64,000 nucleotides of DNA, from the NCBI GenBank assembly GCA_947090765.1, contig OX352322.1, positions 4,757,501 to 4,821,500 on the forward strand, read 5' to 3'. The notes below the pieces were generated by a model. It ran no database searches and had not been told where the DNA came from. It saw nothing but the letters and a program-made list of their open reading frames with translations. This stretch comes from Pseudomonas sp. MM223. Lineage in GTDB: Bacteria; Pseudomonadota; Gammaproteobacteria; Pseudomonadales; Pseudomonadaceae. Shown here in pieces: positions 16,775 to 30,136 of the stretch. Each line of letters opens with the position of its first letter. Position 1 is the first letter of the stretch. The translations under genes were made by a program, and so were the position numbers.

Positions 16775-19700
16775 TTACAACCCTTCCAGCTCGGCCATCA
16801 GGTCACTGAGCCGGTCGACCTTGTCGTCATCCAGCGCACTGCCCTGCAACCCCTGCACATACTCGGCCAGTTCCTCCACCGTGCTGCACTCGAACATCGC
16901 CCGCAGCGGCACGTTCAGTTGCAGCTGCTTCTGCACCCGGGAAGCGACCTGCGTGGCCAGCAGCGAATGCCCGCCCAACTCGAAGAAGTTGTCGTGCACC
17001 CCCACCCGCTCGGCTTTGAGCACATCGGCCCAGATACCGGCCAACACCTCTTCCAGCTCGTTACGCGGCGCCTGATAGGCCTGGCTGTGCTGGCCGCCGA
17101 TGTCGATGGCCGGCAGCGCCTTGCGGTCGAGCTTGCCGTTGGCGTTGTGCGGCAGGCTGTCGAACCAGCCCCAGTGCAGCGGCACCATGTACTCCGGCAA
17201 CTCGGCACGCAGGCGTTGCTTCACCTGCTCCAGCAACGCGGCGTCGGCAGCGATGCCCTGGTGGGCCACCAGGTAACCGACCAGATACTTGCCATTGACG
17301 CCTTCCTGCACGCCCACCGCAGCGTCGCGGATTTCCGCCTGCTCGTGCAGGCGCGCTTCAATCTCGCCCAGCTCGATGCGGTAACCACGGATCTTCACCT
17401 GATGGTCGATGCGCCCGACGTACTCCAGCACCCCGTCCGGGCGCTGCCGCGCCAGGTCGCCGGTGCGGTACAGGCGCTCGCCCGCTGCACCGTGCGGATG
17501 AGGGATGAACGCCAGTGCAGTGCGCACCGGGTCGCCAACATAGCCACGCCCCACGCCGGTGCCCGCCACACACAGCTCGCCCACCGCGCCCAGCGGCACC
17601 AGTGCCTGGTCTTCGCCGAACAGGTACAGGCGGTTGTTGTCGGTCGGCGTGCCGATCGGTAGGTAGCTACCTTGGGTCGACGCGGCATCAACGCGGAAGA
17701 ACGCCACGTCATCGGAGCATTCTGCCGGGCCGTACGCGTTGACCAGGCCGATCTGCGGGTAACGTTGCAGCCATTGCGCGGCCAGCTCCGGTGGCATGGC
17801 CTCGCCGGTCGGCAGCATCCAGCGCAGGCCGTCGAGGGCCTGGTGGTCGTTGGCCAGCATGCCCTGGATCAGCGAGGGCACGCTTTCCAGCACGGTGATG
17901 CCGGTGGCTTGCACATGCGCCAGCAGGCCCTGCGGATCATGGGCGATGGCATTCGGCACAATCTCGACCTTGGCTCCAAACAGCGGCGCGGCGAGGAACT
18001 GCCACACCGAAATGTCGAAGCTCTGCGAGGCAGTCTGGGCAATCACGTCGTGCTCGCTCAGCGCCAGGTACGGTACCTTGCTCAGCTGATTGTTGAGCAT
18101 GCCACGCTGCTCCACCATCACCCCTTTCGGCAGGCCGGTGGAGCCAGAGGTGTAGATCACATAGGCCAGGTTGTGCGGGCCGCTGTGGATGCCAGGGTTA
18201 TGGCTGGCAACCGGGCTTGCCTGGATGTCTTCCCACACCAGCAATTGCGGCCGTACCGTAGCCTCCAGCTCGCCCAGCAATTGCCGGCCTTGCTCGGCAC
18301 AGGCCGCACTGCACACCAGCACCGGGGTACGGCTGAGCTGGATGATGCTTTGCAGGCGTGCGGCGGGCAGGCCCGGGTCCAGTGGCAGGTAGCCGGCGCC
18401 TGCCTTGAAGCTGCCGACGATCATGCCCAACAGCGGCAAACCGCGTTCGGCCAGCAGTGCCACCGGCTGGTCCACCTTCACGCCTGCTGCGACCAGTGCG
18501 TGGCCCAAGCGGTTGGCCGCCAGGTTCAGCCCGGCGTAGTCGTAAGACGCCTCCAGGCAGCGGGCGACGGTACGTTCCGGGTGCGCAGCCACTTGCGCTT
18601 CGAACTGTGCGATATAGCTCTGCTCCAGTGGATAAGCCCGCTCGGTTCGGTTGCAGTCTTCCAGCAGGAAGCGCTGCTCGTCTGCCCCCAACATCGGTAA
18701 TTCGCTCACCTCGCCCTCGAAGCCTTGTACCAGTGCCAGCAGCAGCCGCTTGAACTCGGCCAGCAGGCGCTCGACGGTCGGGAAGTCGAAGTAGCGCTGG
18801 TCGAAGGACAGGTGCAAGCCCAGGTCATCACCCGGGTAGCACACCGCCGTCAGCGGGAAGTTGGTGTGGGTACGGCCCGAGTCGGAGCTGGCGTTCAGGT
18901 GCTGGGCGTGGTCGAGCACGGCGGTTTCCACCGGCGCGTTCTCAAACACGAACAGGCTGTCGAACAGCGGCTGGCCCTTGGGCAATTCGCTGCAATCCTG
19001 GATCGCCACCAGCGGCAGGTACTCGTACTCGCGCAGTTCCATGTTGCTTTGCAGCAGGCCCTGCAACCACTGGCGCACACTGCAACGCTCACCCGATACG
19101 GGCAACTGCACACGCAAGGCAACGCTGTTGATGAACAGGCCGACAGTGCGCTGCATCTGCGGCATGCTCACCGGGCGCCCGGCCACGGTTACGCCAAAGG
19201 CCACGTCGCGGTCGCCGCTGTAGCGTGCCAGCACCAGCGCCCAGGCCGCTTGGGCGAAGGTATTGACGGTAAGCTGGTGGGCCTGGGCCAGTTCGCGCAG
19301 GCGCACCCCATCACTCACCTCCAGGCGGGTGTAGCAGTCGCCAACGACCATGCCGCTACCGGCGTGGTCATGGCGCAGCGGGCGGTCGCTAGGGATGGCC
19401 GTGGCGCGTTCGAAGCCGGCCAGGTTGGCCTGCCACCAAGCGCGTGCATCATCCAGGCCCTGGCGCTGCAACCAGCCAATGTAGTCGCGATAACGCGGCG
19501 GCACCGGCAGCTGGGCCTGGCGACCTTCGCCGAGGGCCTGGTAAACCTCGAAGAAGTCGTTCATCAGCAGCGAGCGGCACCAGGCATCGATCAGGATGTG
19601 GTGGTTGCTCATCATGAACCAGTAGCGCTCGTCGGCCACGCGCACCAGGCGCAGGTGGAACGGCGCCTCGCTGAGCAGGGCGAACCCGGCCTCGCGCTCC

Positions 19701-22700
19701 TGCTTGTGCAGGGCTTGCAGGCGCTGCTCCTGGGCATCGTCGGCGAGGCCGCGCCAGTCTTGGTAGTCCACCGCCAGGTTGCCCGGTTTGTGGATGATCT
19801 GCAGCATCGCCTCGCCGCTGTTCCAGCTGAACGATGCCCGCAACGCCTCGTGGCGTGCCACCACCGCCTGCCAGGCCTGGGCAAAACGTTCAGGGTCCAG
19901 GGCGCTGTTGATGCGGTAGCGGTCCTGCATGTAGTACAGCCCAGTGCCCGGCTCCAGCAGGGTGTGCAGCAGCATGCCTTCCTGCATATGCGTCAGCGGA
20001 TACACGTCCTCGATCTGCCCAGCCGGTACCGGTAGCGCGTCGATCTGCTCCTGGGTCAGGTGTGCCAGCGGGAAGTCCGACGGGGTGAAGCTGCCGTTGC
20101 CATCGGCCAGGCAATGGGCGACCAGCGCCAGCAGCTCCTGGCGATAGGCTTCGGCCAAACTGGCGATGGTGCGTTCGTCGTAGCGTTCGGCACTGAAGGT
20201 CCAACGCAGTTGCAAGGCGCCGCCATACACCTGGCCATCGACGCTCAGCCAGTTGGGCAGCGGTGCATCGAGGTCATGCGCCAAGCCGGCCGGGGCCTCC
20301 AGCGGCTGGAACAGCGCCGCGCTGTCGAACTGCTGGTCGAACTGGCCCAGGTAGTTGAAGGTGATACGCGCCTGCGGCAAGGCCGCCATCTGCTCGCGCC
20401 CGGCCGGGTCGGCCAGGTAGCGCAGCACGCCGTAACCCAGGCCTTTGTGCGGCACCTGGCGCAGTTGTTCCTTGATGCGCTTGATCGACCCGCCCCGCGC
20501 CGCGTCGTCCTCGCCTGGCAGCGGGCGCAGGCTGAGCGGATAGGCATTGGTGAACCAGCCAACGCTGCGGGTCAGGTCCATGTCTTCGAACAGCCCGTCA
20601 CGGCCATGGCCTTCAAGCTGCACCAGTACTTCTTCATCGCCGCTCCAGCGGCACAGGGCACGCGCCAGCGCCGTCAGCAGCAGGTCGTTGACCTGGGTGT
20701 GGTAGGCCGCCGGGGCCTGTTGCAGCAGCTGCCGGGTTTGCTCCACGTCCAGGCCGATGGCCAGGGTGTGGGCGTGGCGGTGCAGGTTGCCACCTTGCGG
20801 GTGATCGCACGGCAGTTCGCGGCGCACGCCGCCCAGCTGGCCTTGCCACCAGCCCAGTTCGTCGCGCAGCGAATCGCTGCCGGCGTAGCTGGCCAGGCGC
20901 GCGGCCCAGTCGCCCATGGCGTGGGTCTTGGTCGGCAGCGGTTGGCCACGGTAAAGCGCCTGCAAGTCTTCCAGCAGCACCCGCCAGGACACGCCATCGA
21001 CCACCAGGTGATGGATTGCCAGCAAGAAGCGCTGGGCGCCCTGCCCGTCGCGCACCAGCAAGGCACGCAGCAGCGGGCCCTGTTGCAGGTCGAGGCTACG
21101 TTGCAGGTCGGTGTACAACACCTGGCAATCAGCGAAATCGGCAACGGTGGCGGTCCACAGCAGTTGTTCAGTGGCTGGCTGGGCGTACTCGGCCTGCCAG
21201 CGGCCGCGGGCCTCACTGAAGCGCAGGCGCAGGCTATCGTGGTGCTGCACCAGTGCAGCCAAGGCCTGCGCCAGTGCGGTTTCATCCAGCGGCTGACGCG
21301 CCTCAAGCAACACCGCCTGGTTCCAGTGTTGCGGCTGCGGCACTTCGCTGTCGAAGAACCAGTGCTGGATCGGCGTCAGGCCGGTCTGGCCCTGGCGCAA
21401 GCCCTGCTCGATGCTGCTGGCGGCTTCGCTGTGCTGAACCACGGCCGCCAAGGTCTGGATGGTCTGGTGCTGGAACAGGTCGCGCGGGGTGAATTGCAAG
21501 CCGGCCTGACGCGCCCGGCTGACCACCTGGATCGACAGGATCGAGTCGCCGCCCAGTTCGAAGAAGTTGTCCTGCACGCCGACCTGGGCGACGTTGAGCA
21601 CATCGCGCCAGATCTGCGCCAGTTGCGCTTCCACCTCGTTGCCAGGCGCCTGGTATTGCTGGCGGGCCTGCTCCAGGTCCGGCAGCGGCAGGGCACGGCG
21701 GTCGAGCTTGCCGTTACCCATCAGCGGCAGGCTGTCGAGCAGCACCAGGTGCGCGGGCACCATGTAGTCCGGCAGGTGCTGGCGGGCATCGGCTTTCACC
21801 GCGTCGCGCAGCAGGCTTTGTGCCTCGCTACCGGCAGCGGCTTGCTTGCACACCAGGTAGCCCACCAACTGCTTGCCGCCCGGTAGATCCAAAGCCAGCA
21901 CCACGGCCTCTTCGACATCGGCATGCGCCTGCAAGCGGCTCTCGATCTCACCCAGTTCAATGCGGAAGCCGCGGATCTTCACCTGCTGGTCGGCACGGCC
22001 AACGTACTCGACCAGGCCGTCTGTGCCCAGGCGCACCAGGTCGCCGGTGCGGTACAGGCGGCCACCTTCGGTGCTGAACGGGTCGGCAACAAAGCGCTCG
22101 GCACTGAGGCCCGGGCGGTCGTGATACCCCTGGGCCAGGCCGGCGCCGCCAACGTAAAGTTCGCCAATACCGCCTTGCGGCAACAGGGCCAGGTCTTCGT
22201 CAAGGATGTAGGCCGTGCGGCTACCGATGACACGGCCAATCGGCACACTGCCCAGCTCCGCAGGCAGCACCTCTGGCGCCAGGCATGCCAGCGGCATGAC
22301 CACGGTTTCGGTCGGGCCGTAGGCGTTGAAGAACTGCTGCGGCGCAAAGGCCTGGCGGATGCGTTGCAGGTGTTCGCCGGTCAGCGCTTCGCCACCGGTA
22401 ATCACCAGGCGCACCGGCAGTTGTTCGCCCTGCCCGCCCAGGTATTGGGCCAGCTGGCTGCCGTAGCTGGGGGTGAAGCCCAGGATGCTCACCTGCTGCT
22501 CACGCACCAGCTGGCAAATATCCTCGGCGCCCCACTGCCCCTGAGCGCGCAGCACTACACGGGCGCCGCACAGTAGCGGCACCCACAGGCGCTCGCTGGC
22601 CGCATCGAAGTTGATCGAATAGAAATGCAGCTCGCAGTCGTCGCTACGCATGCCGAACGCGGCAATCACCGCCTGGCAGTGCATGGCAAACTCGCCATGG

Positions 22701-25700
22701 CTGACCACCACGCCCTTGGGCTTGCCGGTGGAGCCAGAGGTGTAGATCAGGTAAGCCTGGTGCTGCGGCAGGTTGAGGTTGTCCAGCGGCGCATCGCTGT
22801 AGGCCGCCAGGCTGGCGGTGTCGTCCTCCAGGCTCCAGCGGGCCACGCCCTCAGGCAGCTCGCCCAGGGTTTGCAGCAGCTCACGCTGGCTGACCAGCAG
22901 GCCGATGCGGCTGTCTTCGATCATGTAGCGCAAGCGGTCGAGCGGGTACTCAGGGTCCAGCGGCACGTAGGCGCCACCGGCCTTGAGGATGGCCAGCAGG
23001 CCGACGACCATTTCCAGCGAGCGCTCCAGCGCCAGGCCCACCCGCACCTGCGGGCCGACGCCGCGCTCGCGCAGGGCGCGGGCCAGGCGGTTGGCCTGCT
23101 GGTCGAGTTCGGCGTAAGTGATGTGCTGCCCGGCAAAGGTCAGTGCCCCCGCCTGCGGCGTACGGGCCGCCTGGGCCGCAAACAGGCCGTGCAAGGTGTG
23201 GTCAAGGTCGAAATCGTGTTCGCCCTGCAATTGCCCCACCAGCACCTGCTGCTCGGCACCGCTCAGCATCGGCAGCTCGCACAGGCGTTGCTGCGGGTTG
23301 TCCAGCAGGCCGACCAGCAGTTGCTGCCAGTGCTCGGCCATGCGTGCGATGCGTGGCTCGTCAAACAGGTCACGGCTGTAGGTCAGGCAGCAGCCCAGGC
23401 GGCCATCGAGGTCGGTCACCTCCAGGTACAGGTCAAACTTGGTGGCACTGGCGTCGTTGACCAGGTAATCCACCTGCATGCCGGCCAGCGTACGGCTTTG
23501 CTGGAAGGCCCAGCGCTGCACGTTGCACATCACCTGGAACAGCGGGTTGTAGGCGCTGCTGCGCGGCGGCTGCAAAGCTTCCACCAGCTGGTCGAACGGC
23601 AGGTCCTGGTGCGACTGGCCTTCGATGGCGGCCTGGCGCATCTGCTCAAGCAGCTCACTGGCGGTCATCTGCCCGTCCAGCTCGCAGCGCAGCACTTGGG
23701 TATTGAGGAAGGCGCCGATCAGGCCTTCGCTTTCCGGGCGGATGCGGTTGGCCACCGGCGCGCCGATGCGCAGGTCACGCTGGCCGCTGTAGCGGTGCAG
23801 CAAGGCGGCCAGGGTGGCGGTCATGGTCATGAACAGGGTCAGGCCACGCTGACTGTTGAATGCATGCACGCGGTCGACCAGCGCCGGGTCGAGTTCAAAG
23901 CGGTACAGCTCGCCACGATGGCTTTGTACGGCCGGGCGCGGACGGTCGGCGGGCAATGCCAGCACCGGGTGTTCGTCGCCCAGGCGGGCTTTCCAGTAGT
24001 CCAGCTGGCGGGCGCCCTCGCCGCTTTCCAGCCACTGCCGTTGCCACACGCTGTAGTCCAGATACTGCACCGGCAGCGGCGCCAGCGGCGATTCGCGGTC
24101 ATCGACAAAGGCTTCGTACAGCTCGCCCAGCTCGCGGGCGAAGATGTCCATGGCCCAGCCTTCGGTGACGATGTGGTGCAGGGTGAGCACGAAGAAATGC
24201 TCGCGCTCGTCAGCCTTGACCAGGCAGGCGCGCAGCAGCGGGCCGCGCTCAAGGTCGAATGGCTGGTGCGCCTGGTCGTCGGCCAGTTGTTGCAGCCGTT
24301 GTTGGCGGGCGTCGCTGGGCAAGGCACTGAAGTCTTGCCAGTCGAGGTGCAGGCCACTGTCTTCGGCCACGCACTGATACGGCACGCCGTCGATGCTGGG
24401 GAAGGTGGTGCGCAGGGTTTCGTGGCGCACGATCAATGCCTGCAGCGCACGCTCGAAGGCATCCACATGCAGGGTGCCGCGCAGGCGTGCCATGCCGCCG
24501 ACGTTGTACGCCGGGCTGCCCGGCTCCATTTGCCAGAGGAACCACATGCGCTGCTGCGAGTACGACAGCGGCACCGCCTGACGGCGGTCGACACGGGCAA
24601 TTGCGCCTTGCAGGTTGCGCTCGCCGGCCGCCCGGATGCGGGCGATCTCGGCACAGAAGGCGCCCAGTTCGCTGGCTTCGAACAGGGCCTTGAGTGGCAG
24701 CTCGACGTCGCAGGCCTGGCGGCTGCGCGAGACGATCTGGGTGGCCAACAGCGAGTGCCCGCCCAGGGCGAAGAAGTCGTCCTGCAGGCCGACGCGCGGC
24801 AGGTTCAGCACTTCGCGCCAGATGGCGGCGACCTGTTGCTGCAACTCGGTTTGTGGCTCGACATGTTCGCGTTGCTGCCACACCGGGGCCGGCAGCGCCT
24901 TGCGGTCGACCTTGCCGCTGGGGCCCAGTGGCAGTTGTGCCAACGGGATGAGCTGCGCCGGCACCATGTAGCCTGGCAGTTGTTCAGCCAGCACCGACAG
25001 CAGCTCGGAAGGTTGGGCGCTGCCGCTGTAATAGCCGACCAGTTGCGCGCCGACGGCATCCTTGTGAATCAGTACCAGCGCCTGTTCCACCCCGGTCTGC
25101 GCCAGCAGGCAGGCCTGCACTTCCTCGGGCTCGACACGGAAGCCACGCACCTTCACCTGCTGGTCGAGGCGACCGAGGTATTCCAGGGCTTCAAGCTGCA
25201 CCTGCCAGCGGGCGCGGTCGCCACTGCGGTACAGCCGCTCGCCATTGCCGTCGGCCTGGGGTACGAAGCGCTCAGCAGTAAGGCCCGGGCGCCCCAGGTA
25301 GCCACGGGCCAGGCCTGCGCCACCAAGGTACAGCTCGCCCGGTACACCGGGGGCGGTCAGTTCCAGTTCATCGTCCAGCACGCGGCACAGCACATTGCCC
25401 AACGGGCGGCCGATTGGCGAGCGTTCGCCGTCCGCCACCTGGCAGTGCCAATGGGTGACGTTGATGGCGGTTTCGGTCGGGCCGTAGCGGTTATGCAATT
25501 GCACCTGCGGCAGCACTTGCAGCACGCGGTCGCGCAAGGCGGCAGACAGTGCTTCGCCACCCGAGAACAGCCGGCGCAGGCTGGTGCAGTTACCCGCCTG
25601 CGGCTCCTGGACGAACACTTGCAACAGCGGTGGCACGAAGTGCAGCGTGGTCACCCCATGGGCCTGCACCAATGCAGCGATACGCTGCGGATCGCGGTGT

Positions 25701-28700
25701 TCACCGGGGCCAGCCAGTACCAGCTTGCAGCCGGTTACCAACGGCCAGAAGCATTCCCACACCGATACATCAAAGCTGATCGGCGCCTTCTGCATCAGCA
25801 CGTCGCTGTCGTTCAGCGCGTAGGTAGCCTGCATCCACTGCAAGCGTTCAGCCAATGCCGCGTGGGTGTTGCCCACACCTTTGGGCTGGCCGGTGGAGCC
25901 AGAGGTGTAGATCACGTAGGCCAGGTTGTCACCGTGCAGGTGCAAGCCAGGCGCGTGGCTGGGCCAGCTGTCCAGGTGCAGTTGGTCAAGGGCGATGGCG
26001 CTGACGCCATCAACTTGCGGCAACTTGCCCAGCAGGTTGCTGTGGCTCAGCAGCAGGCCGGCGTTGCAGTCGGCGAGCATGTAGGCCAGGCGTTCGGCCG
26101 GGTAGTCGACGTCCAGCGGCACGTAGGCACCGCCGGCTTTGAGGATGGCCAGCAGGCCGACCAGCAACTGTGGCGAACGCTCGATGGCAATCGCTACGCA
26201 GGTGTCGGGGCCGACGCCTTTGTCGCGCAGGTAGTGCGCCAGGCGGTTGGACTGCTGGTGCAGTTCGGCGTAGTCGAGGCTGCCGCCGTCCCAGGCCAGG
26301 GCGGTGCGCTGCGGGGTCAGGCGTGCCTGCTCATTGAGTTGTTCGACCAGCAGGTGCTGCGGTGCGGCGGCCGGTGCCTGGCCCCAGCCCAGCAGTTGCG
26401 TGCGGCCAGGCGCGTCCAGCAATTGCACCTCGCCCAGTGCCCGCTGCGGCGTGGTGCACACCTGTTCCAGCAGCGCCAGCAGGTGATGGGCCAGGCGTTT
26501 GACGGTGCTGGCTTCGAACAGCTCGGCAGCATAGTCGAAGGCCAGGCTCAAGCGGCCCTGATGGTCTTCTTCACTGTGCAACTGAAGGTCGAACTTGGCT
26601 TCGCGGCTGTGCCACGGCAGTTCGTCAGCCAAAAGGCCCGGCAGGCGGCGCAGGGCCGACAGGTCGCGCTGCTGGTGGTTGAACATGACCTGGAACAGGC
26701 CTTGCTCGCGGGCTTCGGGCAGGGCTTCGACCAGCTGTTCGAACGGCAGGTCCTGGTTAGCCTGCGCCTCAAGGGTGGCTTGGCGCACCTGGGCCAGCAG
26801 CTGCGTAAATGGCAGGCGGCCATCGAGCTGTGCGCGCAGTACTTGGGTGTTGATGAAAAAGCCGACCAGGCCTTGGGTTTCCAGGCGCGGGCGGTTGGCG
26901 TTGGGCACACCGACACGGATGTCAGCCTGGCCGCTGTAGCGGTGAAGCAGTGCCTGCCAGCCGGCCAGCAGGACCATGAACAGGCTGGCCTGTTGTTCGC
27001 GGGCCAGGCCTTTGAGTGCTTCGGCGAGCTGGGCCGGTACCTTGAGGTTGAAGCGCGCAGCACTGTGCTGGCGCTGGCTGGTGCGGGGGTGGTCGGTGCA
27101 CAGGTCGAGCACCGGCAGTTCATCGCCCAGTTGTGCCGTCCAGTATTGCAGTTGGCGTTCGGCTTCACCGGCGGCCAGCCATTGGCGCTGCCAGGTGCCG
27201 TAGTCGGCGTAACCCAAGGTCAGCGGCGCCAGGTTGGCCTCCAGGCCCTGGCAGCGGGCGGCGTAAAGCTTGGCGAATTCATCCAGCAGGATATTCAGCG
27301 ACCAGCCGTCAGCAACGATGTGGTGCAGGGTCACCCACAGCTGATGGTCTTCGTCGCCCAGGCGTGCCAGGGTCACGCGCAGCAACGGGCCCTGGGTCAG
27401 GTCGAACGGCTGACGGGCCTCGGCTTCACGCTGGGCAGTGACCTGCTCGGGGGGTTGGCCTTCGAGGTTCAGGCGGCGCAGGCTGAACGGCTGTGGCGGC
27501 AGGATGCGTTGCAGGGCCTGGCCGCTTTCTTCGCTGAAAACGGTGCGCAGGGATTCATGGCGCGTCACCAGCGCCTGGAAGGCGGCTTCCAGGGCGCTTT
27601 CATCCAGCTCGCCGCGCAGCTGCAGGCCGGCCGGAATGTTGTAGGCCGCCGACTGTGGTGCCAACTGCCACATCAGCCACAAGCGGTTTTGCGCCAACGA
27701 CTGGGGCAAGGCCTGGGCACGTTCCAGCGTTGCAATGATGGCGTTGCCGCCAGCGCCTTCGGCGATGATCGACGCCACGGCGTGACTGTAATCGGCCAGC
27801 ACCGGTGCTTCGAACAGGGTGCGCAGGCTCAGGTTGATACCCAGCTCATCGGCCAGGCGTGCGGTAGCCTGAGTGGCGGCGATGGAGTTGCCACCCAGCA
27901 GCAGGAAGTGGTCGTCTGCCGCAACCGCTTCTACCTGGAGGATGTCGCGCCACACGGCGGCGATGCGTGTTTGCAGTTCATTGCCAACTGCCGTGCTTGC
28001 CGCGGTTGCGCTCACGTCCGGGAAGCGGGCGTAGCAGTCCAGGCTGCCATCGTCCATGCGCAGGCGACAGGCCGAGCGCTGCAGCTTGCCACTGGAGGTC
28101 TTGGGCAACGCACCCGGGTTCAGCAGCAGGACCACGGCCGGGGCCTGGCGGCAGGCGTCGGCGATTACCTGGCGCAGGGTCTTGATCAGGTCCTGGGGTT
28201 TGATTGCCTTTTGCACGTTGCGGCTGATCTCCACCGCTACGCCGATGCCCTCCTCGCCTTGCTGCTCGACGGCAAACACGGCCACCCGGCCTTTGCGCAG
28301 CACCTCGACTTCGCGTTCGAGGGTTTTTTCCAGGTCCTGCGGGTACAGGTTCTGGCCGCGTACGATCAGCATGTCTTTCAGCCGCCCGGTGACAAATACC
28401 TCGCCGTCGCGCATGAAGCCCAGGTCGCCGGTGCGTAGCCAGGTCTGGCCGTCCATTTCGACGAAGGTGCGCGCGCTGGCTTCGGGGTTACGCCAGTAAC
28501 CCAGGGCGATGCTCGGGCCACCGGCCCAGATTTCGCCAACCTGGTTGTCGCCCAGCACCTGTAAGTGCTGCGGCTCGACGACACGGACTGCGTGCCCGGG
28601 CTGCGGGTAGCCGCAGCTCATCAGCACGCTGCCTTTGCCCGGCTCGGCGCGGTTGGCGGCGAAGGCTTCGGCGTCCAGTTCCAGCGCGGCAATGCCCTGG

Positions 28701-29728
28701 CCGCGGCGGCTGCCGCTGACGAACAGGGTGGCTTCGGCCAGGCCGTAGCTGGCAAAGTAGCTCTGCGGGTCGAAGCCGCAGGCCTGGAACTTGTCGGCGA
28801 ACGTCACCAGGCTGTCCTGGCGGATTGGCTCGGAGCCGGAATAGGCCACGCGCCAGCGGCTCAGGTCGAGCCCGGCCATCGAGGCCTCGCTGACCCGCTC
28901 GCTGCACAGCCGATAGGCGAAATCGGGGCCACCGCTGATGGTGCCGCCATACTCGCTGATGGCTTGCAACCAGCGCTGCGGCCGGGCCAGGAAGTAACCC
29001 GGCGACATCAACACGCACGGCACGCCACTGAAGATCGGCTGCAACAGGCCGCCAATCAGGCCCATGTCGTGGTATAGCGGCAGCCAGCTGACGATCACGT
29101 CGTCGGGGTTGAGGTCGATGCCGAAGCCTTGGCGGATCAACTGCTCGTTGGCCACCAGGTTGCCATGGCTGACCTGCACGCCCTTGGGCAGCGCAGTGGA
29201 ACCCGAGGTGTACTGCAGGAAGGCAATGTCATCACCTTGCAGCACGGGCTCGCGCCAGTTTGCGGCCAACGCCGGGTCCAGGCCGTCCACTGCCAGCAGC
29301 TCAGGGCCGTTGTCTGCCGCCAGCGCATCCAGGCCTTGCAGGCTGCCGTGCAACGCCGCGACGGTCAGCAGCAGGCGTGGCTCGGCATCGTCGATGATCG
29401 ACAGCAAACGCGCCTGATGGTGTTGGCGCGCAGACTCCGGCGGGTACGCCGGTACCGCGATTACCCCGGCATACAGGCAACCGAAGAACGCCGCCACGTA
29501 GTCCGGGCCACTGGGGAACAACAGCACCGCACGGTCGCCGAAGCCGGCACGGGCCTGCAAGGCGGCGGCGATGGTGCGTGCACGCTGGTCGAGGTCCCGG
29601 TAACTGAGCACGGCCTGCTCGCCAGGGGCGTCGGCCAGAAAGCGCAAGGCGATCTTGTCCGGGGTCTGCGCGGCGCGTTGCGCCAGTGCCTGGACCAGCG
29701 AGAGCGGGAGTTCGAAGGCGTCCGTCAT
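16775..29728 (-). CDS. pvdL: PvdL, pyoverdine chromophore non-ribosomal peptide synthetase
   Basis: Giant synthetase of 4,317 residues that starts pyoverdine assembly. Domains by position: fatty-acyl-AMP ligase (1-580), carrier protein ([10 protein letters not shown] near 613), condensation (HHIVADGWS near 804), adenylation 1 (about 1130-1600), carrier (LGGHSLLAT near 1658), condensation (HHIVTEGWA near 1855), adenylation 2 (about 2180-2650), carrier (LGGDSILSI near 2726), epimerisation ([10 protein letters not shown] near 2908), condensation (HHILIDAWC near 3375), adenylation 3 (about 3710-4200) and a last carrier (near 4253). No thioesterase follows, so the chain passes to another synthetase outside the window. 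This is the PvdL plan, with L-Glu, D-Tyr and L-Dab expected. The start at 29728 gives [11 protein letters not shown] one-mismatch PvdS promoter lies 90 bases upstream. Confidence 0.95.
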   Translation of the reverse strand: MTDAFELPLSLVQALAQRAAQTPDKIALRFLADAPGEQAVLSYRDLDQRARTIAAALQARAGFGDRAVLLFPSGPDYVAAFFGCLYAGVIAVPAYPPESARQHHQARLLSIIDDAEPRLLLTVAALHGSLQGLDALAADNGPELLAVDGLDPALAANWREPVLQGDDIAFLQYTSGSTALPKGVQVSHGNLVANEQLIRQGFGIDLNPDDVIVSWLPLYHDMGLIGGLLQPIFSGVPCVLMSPGYFLARPQRWLQAISEYGGTISGGPDFAYRLCSERVSEASMAGLDLSRWRVAYSGSEPIRQDSLVTFADKFQACGFDPQSYFASYGLAEATLFVSGSRRGQGIAALELDAEAFAANRAEPGKGSVLMSCGYPQPGHAVRVVEPQHLQVLGDNQVGEIWAGGPSIALGYWRNPEASARTFVEMDGQTWLRTGDLGFMRDGEVFVTGRLKDMLIVRGQNLYPQDLEKTLEREVEVLRKGRVAVFAVEQQGEEGIGVAVEISRNVQKAIKPQDLIKTLRQVIADACRQAPAVVLLLNPGALPKTSSGKLQRSACRLRMDDGSLDCYARFPDVSATAASTAVGNELQTRIAAVWRDILQVEAVAADDHFLLLGGNSIAATQATARLADELGINLSLRTLFEAPVLADYSHAVASIIAEGAGGNAIIATLERAQALPQSLAQNRLWLMWQLAPQSAAYNIPAGLQLRGELDESALEAAFQALVTRHESLRTVFSEESGQALQRILPPQPFSLRRLNLEGQPPEQVTAQREAEARQPFDLTQGPLLRVTLARLGDEDHQLWVTLHHIVADGWSLNILLDEFAKLYAARCQGLEANLAPLTLGYADYGTWQRQWLAAGEAERQLQYWTAQLGDELPVLDLCTDHPRTSQRQHSAARFNLKVPAQLAEALKGLAREQQASLFMVLLAGWQALLHRYSGQADIRVGVPNANRPRLETQGLVGFFINTQVLRAQLDGRLPFTQLLAQVRQATLEAQANQDLPFEQLVEALPEAREQGLFQVMFNHQQRDLSALRRLPGLLADELPWHSREAKFDLQLHSEEDHQGRLSLAFDYAAELFEASTVKRLAHHLLALLEQVCTTPQRALGEVQLLDAPGRTQLLGWGQAPAAAPQHLLVEQLNEQARLTPQRTALAWDGGSLDYAELHQQSNRLAHYLRDKGVGPDTCVAIAIERSPQLLVGLLAILKAGGAYVPLDVDYPAERLAYMLADCNAGLLLSHSNLLGKLPQVDGVSAIALDQLHLDSWPSHAPGLHLHGDNLAYVIYTSGSTGQPKGVGNTHAALAERLQWMQATYALNDSDVLMQKAPISFDVSVWECFWPLVTGCKLVLAGPGEHRDPQRIAALVQAHGVTTLHFVPPLLQVFVQEPQAGNCTSLRRLFSGGEALSAALRDRVLQVLPQVQLHNRYGPTETAINVTHWHCQVADGERSPIGRPLGNVLCRVLDDELELTAPGVPGELYLGGAGLARGYLGRPGLTAERFVPQADGNGERLYRSGDRARWQVQLEALEYLGRLDQQVKVRGFRVEPEEVQACLLAQTGVEQALVLIHKDAVGAQLVGYYSGSAQPSELLSVLAEQLPGYMVPAQLIPLAQLPLGPSGKVDRKALPAPVWQQREHVEPQTELQQQVAAIWREVLNLPRVGLQDDFFALGGHSLLATQIVSRSRQACDVELPLKALFEASELGAFCAEIARIRAAGERNLQGAIARVDRRQAVPLSYSQQRMWFLWQMEPGSPAYNVGGMARLRGTLHVDAFERALQALIVRHETLRTTFPSIDGVPYQCVAEDSGLHLDWQDFSALPSDARQQRLQQLADDQAHQPFDLERGPLLRACLVKADEREHFFVLTLHHIVTEGWAMDIFARELGELYEAFVDDRESPLAPLPVQYLDYSVWQRQWLESGEGARQLDYWKARLGDEHPVLALPADRPRPAVQSHRGELYRFELDPALVDRVHAFNSQRGLTLFMTMTATLAALLHRYSGQRDLRIGAPVANRIRPESEGLIGAFLNTQVLRCELDGQMTASELLEQMRQAAIEGQSHQDLPFDQLVEALQPPRSSAYNPLFQVMCNVQRWAFQQSRTLAGMQVDYLVNDASATKFDLYLEVTDLDGRLGCCLTYSRDLFDEPRIARMAEHWQQLLVGLLDNPQQRLCELPMLSGAEQQVLVGQLQGEHDFDLDHTLHGLFAAQAARTPQAGALTFAGQHITYAELDQQANRLARALRERGVGPQVRVGLALERSLEMVVGLLAILKAGGAYVPLDPEYPLDRLRYMIEDSRIGLLVSQRELLQTLGELPEGVARWSLEDDTASLAAYSDAPLDNLNLPQHQAYLIYTSGSTGKPKGVVVSHGEFAMHCQAVIAAFGMRSDDCELHFYSINFDAASERLWVPLLCGARVVLRAQGQWGAEDICQLVREQQVSILGFTPSYGSQLAQYLGGQGEQLPVRLVITGGEALTGEHLQRIRQAFAPQQFFNAYGPTETVVMPLACLAPEVLPAELGSVPIGRVIGSRTAYILDEDLALLPQGGIGELYVGGAGLAQGYHDRPGLSAERFVADPFSTEGGRLYRTGDLVRLGTDGLVEYVGRADQQVKIRGFRIELGEIESRLQAHADVEEAVVLALDLPGGKQLVGYLVCKQAAAGSEAQSLLRDAVKADARQHLPDYMVPAHLVLLDSLPLMGNGKLDRRALPLPDLEQARQQYQAPGNEVEAQLAQIWRDVLNVAQVGVQDNFFELGGDSILSIQVVSRARQAGLQFTPRDLFQHQTIQTLAAVVQHSEAASSIEQGLRQGQTGLTPIQHWFFDSEVPQPQHWNQAVLLEARQPLDETALAQALAALVQHHDSLRLRFSEARGRWQAEYAQPATEQLLWTATVADFADCQVLYTDLQRSLDLQQGPLLRALLVRDGQGAQRFLLAIHHLVVDGVSWRVLLEDLQALYRGQPLPTKTHAMGDWAARLASYAGSDSLRDELGWWQGQLGGVRRELPCDHPQGGNLHRHAHTLAIGLDVEQTRQLLQQAPAAYHTQVNDLLLTALARALCRWSGDEEVLVQLEGHGRDGLFEDMDLTRSVGWFTNAYPLSLRPLPGEDDAARGGSIKRIKEQLRQVPHKGLGYGVLRYLADPAGREQMAALPQARITFNYLGQFDQQFDSAALFQPLEAPAGLAHDLDAPLPNWLSVDGQVYGGALQLRWTFSAERYDERTIASLAEAYRQELLALVAHCLADGNGSFTPSDFPLAHLTQEQIDALPVPAGQIEDVYPLTHMQEGMLLHTLLEPGTGLYYMQDRYRINSALDPERFAQAWQAVVARHEALRASFSWNSGEAMLQIIHKPGNLAVDYQDWRGLADDAQEQRLQALHKQEREAGFALLSEAPFHLRLVRVADERYWFMMSNHHILIDAWCRSLLMNDFFEVYQALGEGRQAQLPVPPRYRDYIGWLQRQGLDDARAWWQANLAGFERATAIPSDRPLRHDHAGSGMVVGDCYTRLEVSDGVRLRELAQAHQLTVNTFAQAAWALVLARYSGDRDVAFGVTVAGRPVSMPQMQRTVGLFINSVALRVQLPVSGERCSVRQWLQGLLQSNMELREYEYLPLVAIQDCSELPKGQPLFDSLFVFENAPVETAVLDHAQHLNASSDSGRTHTNFPLTAVCYPGDDLGLHLSFDQRYFDFPTVERLLAEFKRLLLALVQGFEGEVSELPMLGADEQRFLLEDCNRTERAYPLEQSYIAQFEAQVAAHPERTVARCLEASYDYAGLNLAANRLGHALVAAGVKVDQPVALLAERGLPLLGMIVGSFKAGAGYLPLDPGLPAARLQSIIQLSRTPVLVCSAACAEQGRQLLGELEATVRPQLLVWEDIQASPVASHNPGIHSGPHNLAYVIYTSGSTGLPKGVMVEQRGMLNNQLSKVPYLALSEHDVIAQTASQSFDISVWQFLAAPLFGAKVEIVPNAIAHDPQGLLAHVQATGITVLESVPSLIQGMLANDHQALDGLRWMLPTGEAMPPELAAQWLQRYPQIGLVNAYGPAECSDDVAFFRVDAASTQGSYLPIGTPTDNNRLYLFGEDQALVPLGAVGELCVAGTGVGRGYVGDPVRTALAFIPHPHGAAGERLYRTGDLARQRPDGVLEYVGRIDHQVKIRGYRIELGEIEARLHEQAEIRDAAVGVQEGVNGKYLVGYLVAHQGIAADAALLEQVKQRLRAELPEYMVPLHWGWFDSLPHNANGKLDRKALPAIDIGGQHSQAYQAPRNELEEVLAGIWADVLKAERVGVHDNFFELGGHSLLATQVASRVQKQLQLNVPLRAMFECSTVEELAEYVQGLQGSALDDDKVDRLSDLMAELEGL

Positions 29729-29818
29729 GGGGTGTTCCTGCCAGTGTCTGGTTGGGGCGGGCCGGCTGCACCGCGATGGTGGGCGGGCAACGTAAGGCGG
29801 CCGGATGTACACAGGGGA

Positions 29819-29842
29819 ACGGATGGGCAGGGGAAGAAATTA
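29819..29842 (-). promoter_or_regulatory. Probable PvdS-type promoter of pvdL
   Basis: Reading leftward: TAATT (29842-29838), 16 bases, CGT (29821-29819). This differs from the TAAAT-N16-CGT rule at one base and lies 90 bases before the pvdL start, in the expected orientation. Confidence 0.55.
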
Positions 29843-29931
29843 GCGGGGTTGAGGTTTCGGATTACGTGAAGGTTGCCGGGTGTATGCCTTGAGCGGTGTA
29901 GCGCTTGGGAGATCGAGCGCCGCCCGCGCGG

Positions 29932-29960
29932 CGCATCGCCGGCAAGCCAGCTCCCACATT
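29932..29960. repeat. Single REP unit
   Basis: One copy of the ATCGCCGGCAAGCCAGCTCCCAC unit without a partner, inside the pvdL-pfrI divergent region. Confidence 0.7.
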
Positions 29961-30036
29961 TGTTTCGGGCCAATTATTCCTGGGGCAGAGGCGCGCGGCG
30001 CTTAGAACTGAAAGATACAGATACTAATTTCGTTTC

Positions 30037-30062
30037 GTATTTGACAATCATTATCATTCTGA
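30037..30062 (+). promoter_or_regulatory. Fur box and promoter of pfrI/pvdS
   Basis: The stretch TTGACAATCATTATCATTCT contains the AATCATTATCATT core of a Fur box and overlaps a TTGACA -35 hexamer. Iron-loaded Fur bound here would block RNA polymerase, so the sigma factor would be made only under iron limitation. It lies about 75 bases before the sigma gene. Confidence 0.85.
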
Positions 30063-30136
30063 ATAGCTTGTCGCACGTCGTAGGAAGCTTCCCAGCCTTG
30101 GGGGCCTCCTTTCCCCTCTGTGACAAGGTGATTTCC

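Noticed and set aside
22625..28438. A 1,937-codon open frame on the plus strand opposite pvdL
   Set aside because: It is a shadow of a GC-rich coding strand: it lies wholly inside pvdL, has low-complexity Q/A/G/R-rich translation, no recognisable domain and no ribosome site.
16775..29728. Repeated stretches within pvdL as a DNA repeat array
   Set aside because: The repeats follow condensation, adenylation and carrier domain boundaries and reflect module duplication in a synthetase, not a separate element.
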